The position numbers were made by a program, and so were the translations under genes. Positions 63,955 through 64,000 of a stretch of DNA of 64,000 bases are shown piece by piece (within the stretch, counting starts at the first letter, position 1; every line of letters starts with the position of its first letter). The stretch is from Vandammella animalimorsus (lineage in GTDB: Bacteria > Pseudomonadota > Gammaproteobacteria > Burkholderiales > Burkholderiaceae_C): positions 1-64,000 of the forward strand of contig NZ_NSJF01000007.1 of NCBI RefSeq assembly GCF_002285285.1, in the 5' to 3' direction. Below the pieces are notes generated by a model, which ran no database searches, was not told the DNA's origin, and saw nothing but the letters and a program-made list of their open reading frames with translations.

Positions 63955-64000
63955 ATGTCCGCTTTCTCTTCCTCTTTGTCGTGTTCTTCGCGCACGCCGG
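63955..64000 (+). CDS. bamB: Start of a gene cut by the window end, probably BamB
   Basis: An ATG at 63955 with GGAGT eight bases upstream begins a Ser-rich stretch of 15 codons before the window ends, too short to identify by itself. In beta- and gammaproteobacteria hisS-yfgM is regularly followed by bamB, a lipoprotein of the outer-membrane protein assembly machine. The assignment is from gene order alone. Confidence 0.45.
   Translation, partial: MSAFSSSLSCSSRTP

Overview
The window is high-GC bacterial DNA with dense, short-spaced genes. The ribosomal protein set, the polA/thrB and argF/argD/glmU neighbourhoods, and the strings of Comamonas/Acidovorax-like proteins point to a betaproteobacterium of the order Burkholderiales, most likely family Comamonadaceae. 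This assignment rests on recognising protein families and gene order; no database was searched. Almost everything looks chromosomal and core. I see no prophage, plasmid, IS transposase, tRNA, rRNA or CRISPR array.

Layout. 1-5704: the end of tuf, then rpsJ with its own terminator, then a separately promoted block rplC-rplD-rplW-rplB-rpsS-rplV-rpsC-rplP-rpmC-rpsQ that ends at a strong terminator instead of running into rplN. 5885-15852: hemE, a 586-bp gap rich in DnaA-box-like sequences, priA, then (minus) nitroreductase, HAD phosphatase and polA, then a small exported protein and thrB. 15967-22384: a minus-strand four-gene 'ligase-associated' DNA repair set (Lhr-type helicase, ATP-dependent DNA ligase, metallo-beta-lactamase-fold exonuclease, PdeM phosphoesterase). 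22722-22885: a strong candidate small RNA. 22902-25318: dGTPase-like HD hydrolase, a conserved unknown, and a YfhL-type ferredoxin. 25329-30033: an iron-siderophore locus (esterase, TonB-dependent receptor, divergent AraC regulator, Fur-like site and a large palindrome). 30040-33764: EamA transporter with divergent LysR regulator, YciO, Dcd. 33765-34412: four exact-length 162-bp tandem repeats. 34467-38306: three envelope genes, one unknown. 38695-43440: argF, argD, glmU, plsY. 43530-48559: retropepsin-like protease, YajQ, murB, YffB, an odd ABC ATPase, an AhpD-like protein and an RluA-type pseudouridine synthase. 48662-51097: exbD-exbB-tonB, a 24-residue membrane peptide and bfd, behind a promoter overlapping a Fur-like site. 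51361-56701: aldo/keto reductase, fabI, a toxin-antitoxin pair, an orphan peptide-type binding protein, ndk. 57097-64000: rlmN-pilW-rodZ-ispG-hisS-yfgM-(bamB), a tightly packed, widely conserved string.

How it fits together. The TonB-dependent receptor with its hydrolase and the bfd/tonB/exbBD operon are two halves of one iron-uptake and iron-release system, probably under common Fur control. The four repair genes form a single functional unit. Repeated sequences are the main non-genic interest: a 160-175 bp family with inverted ends and an internal hairpin that is preserved although its sequence differs (one solo copy, one four-unit array, one decayed fragment), and a second 97-bp family carrying paired DnaA-box-like sequences, one copy of which supplies the last residues and stop codon of the LysR gene.
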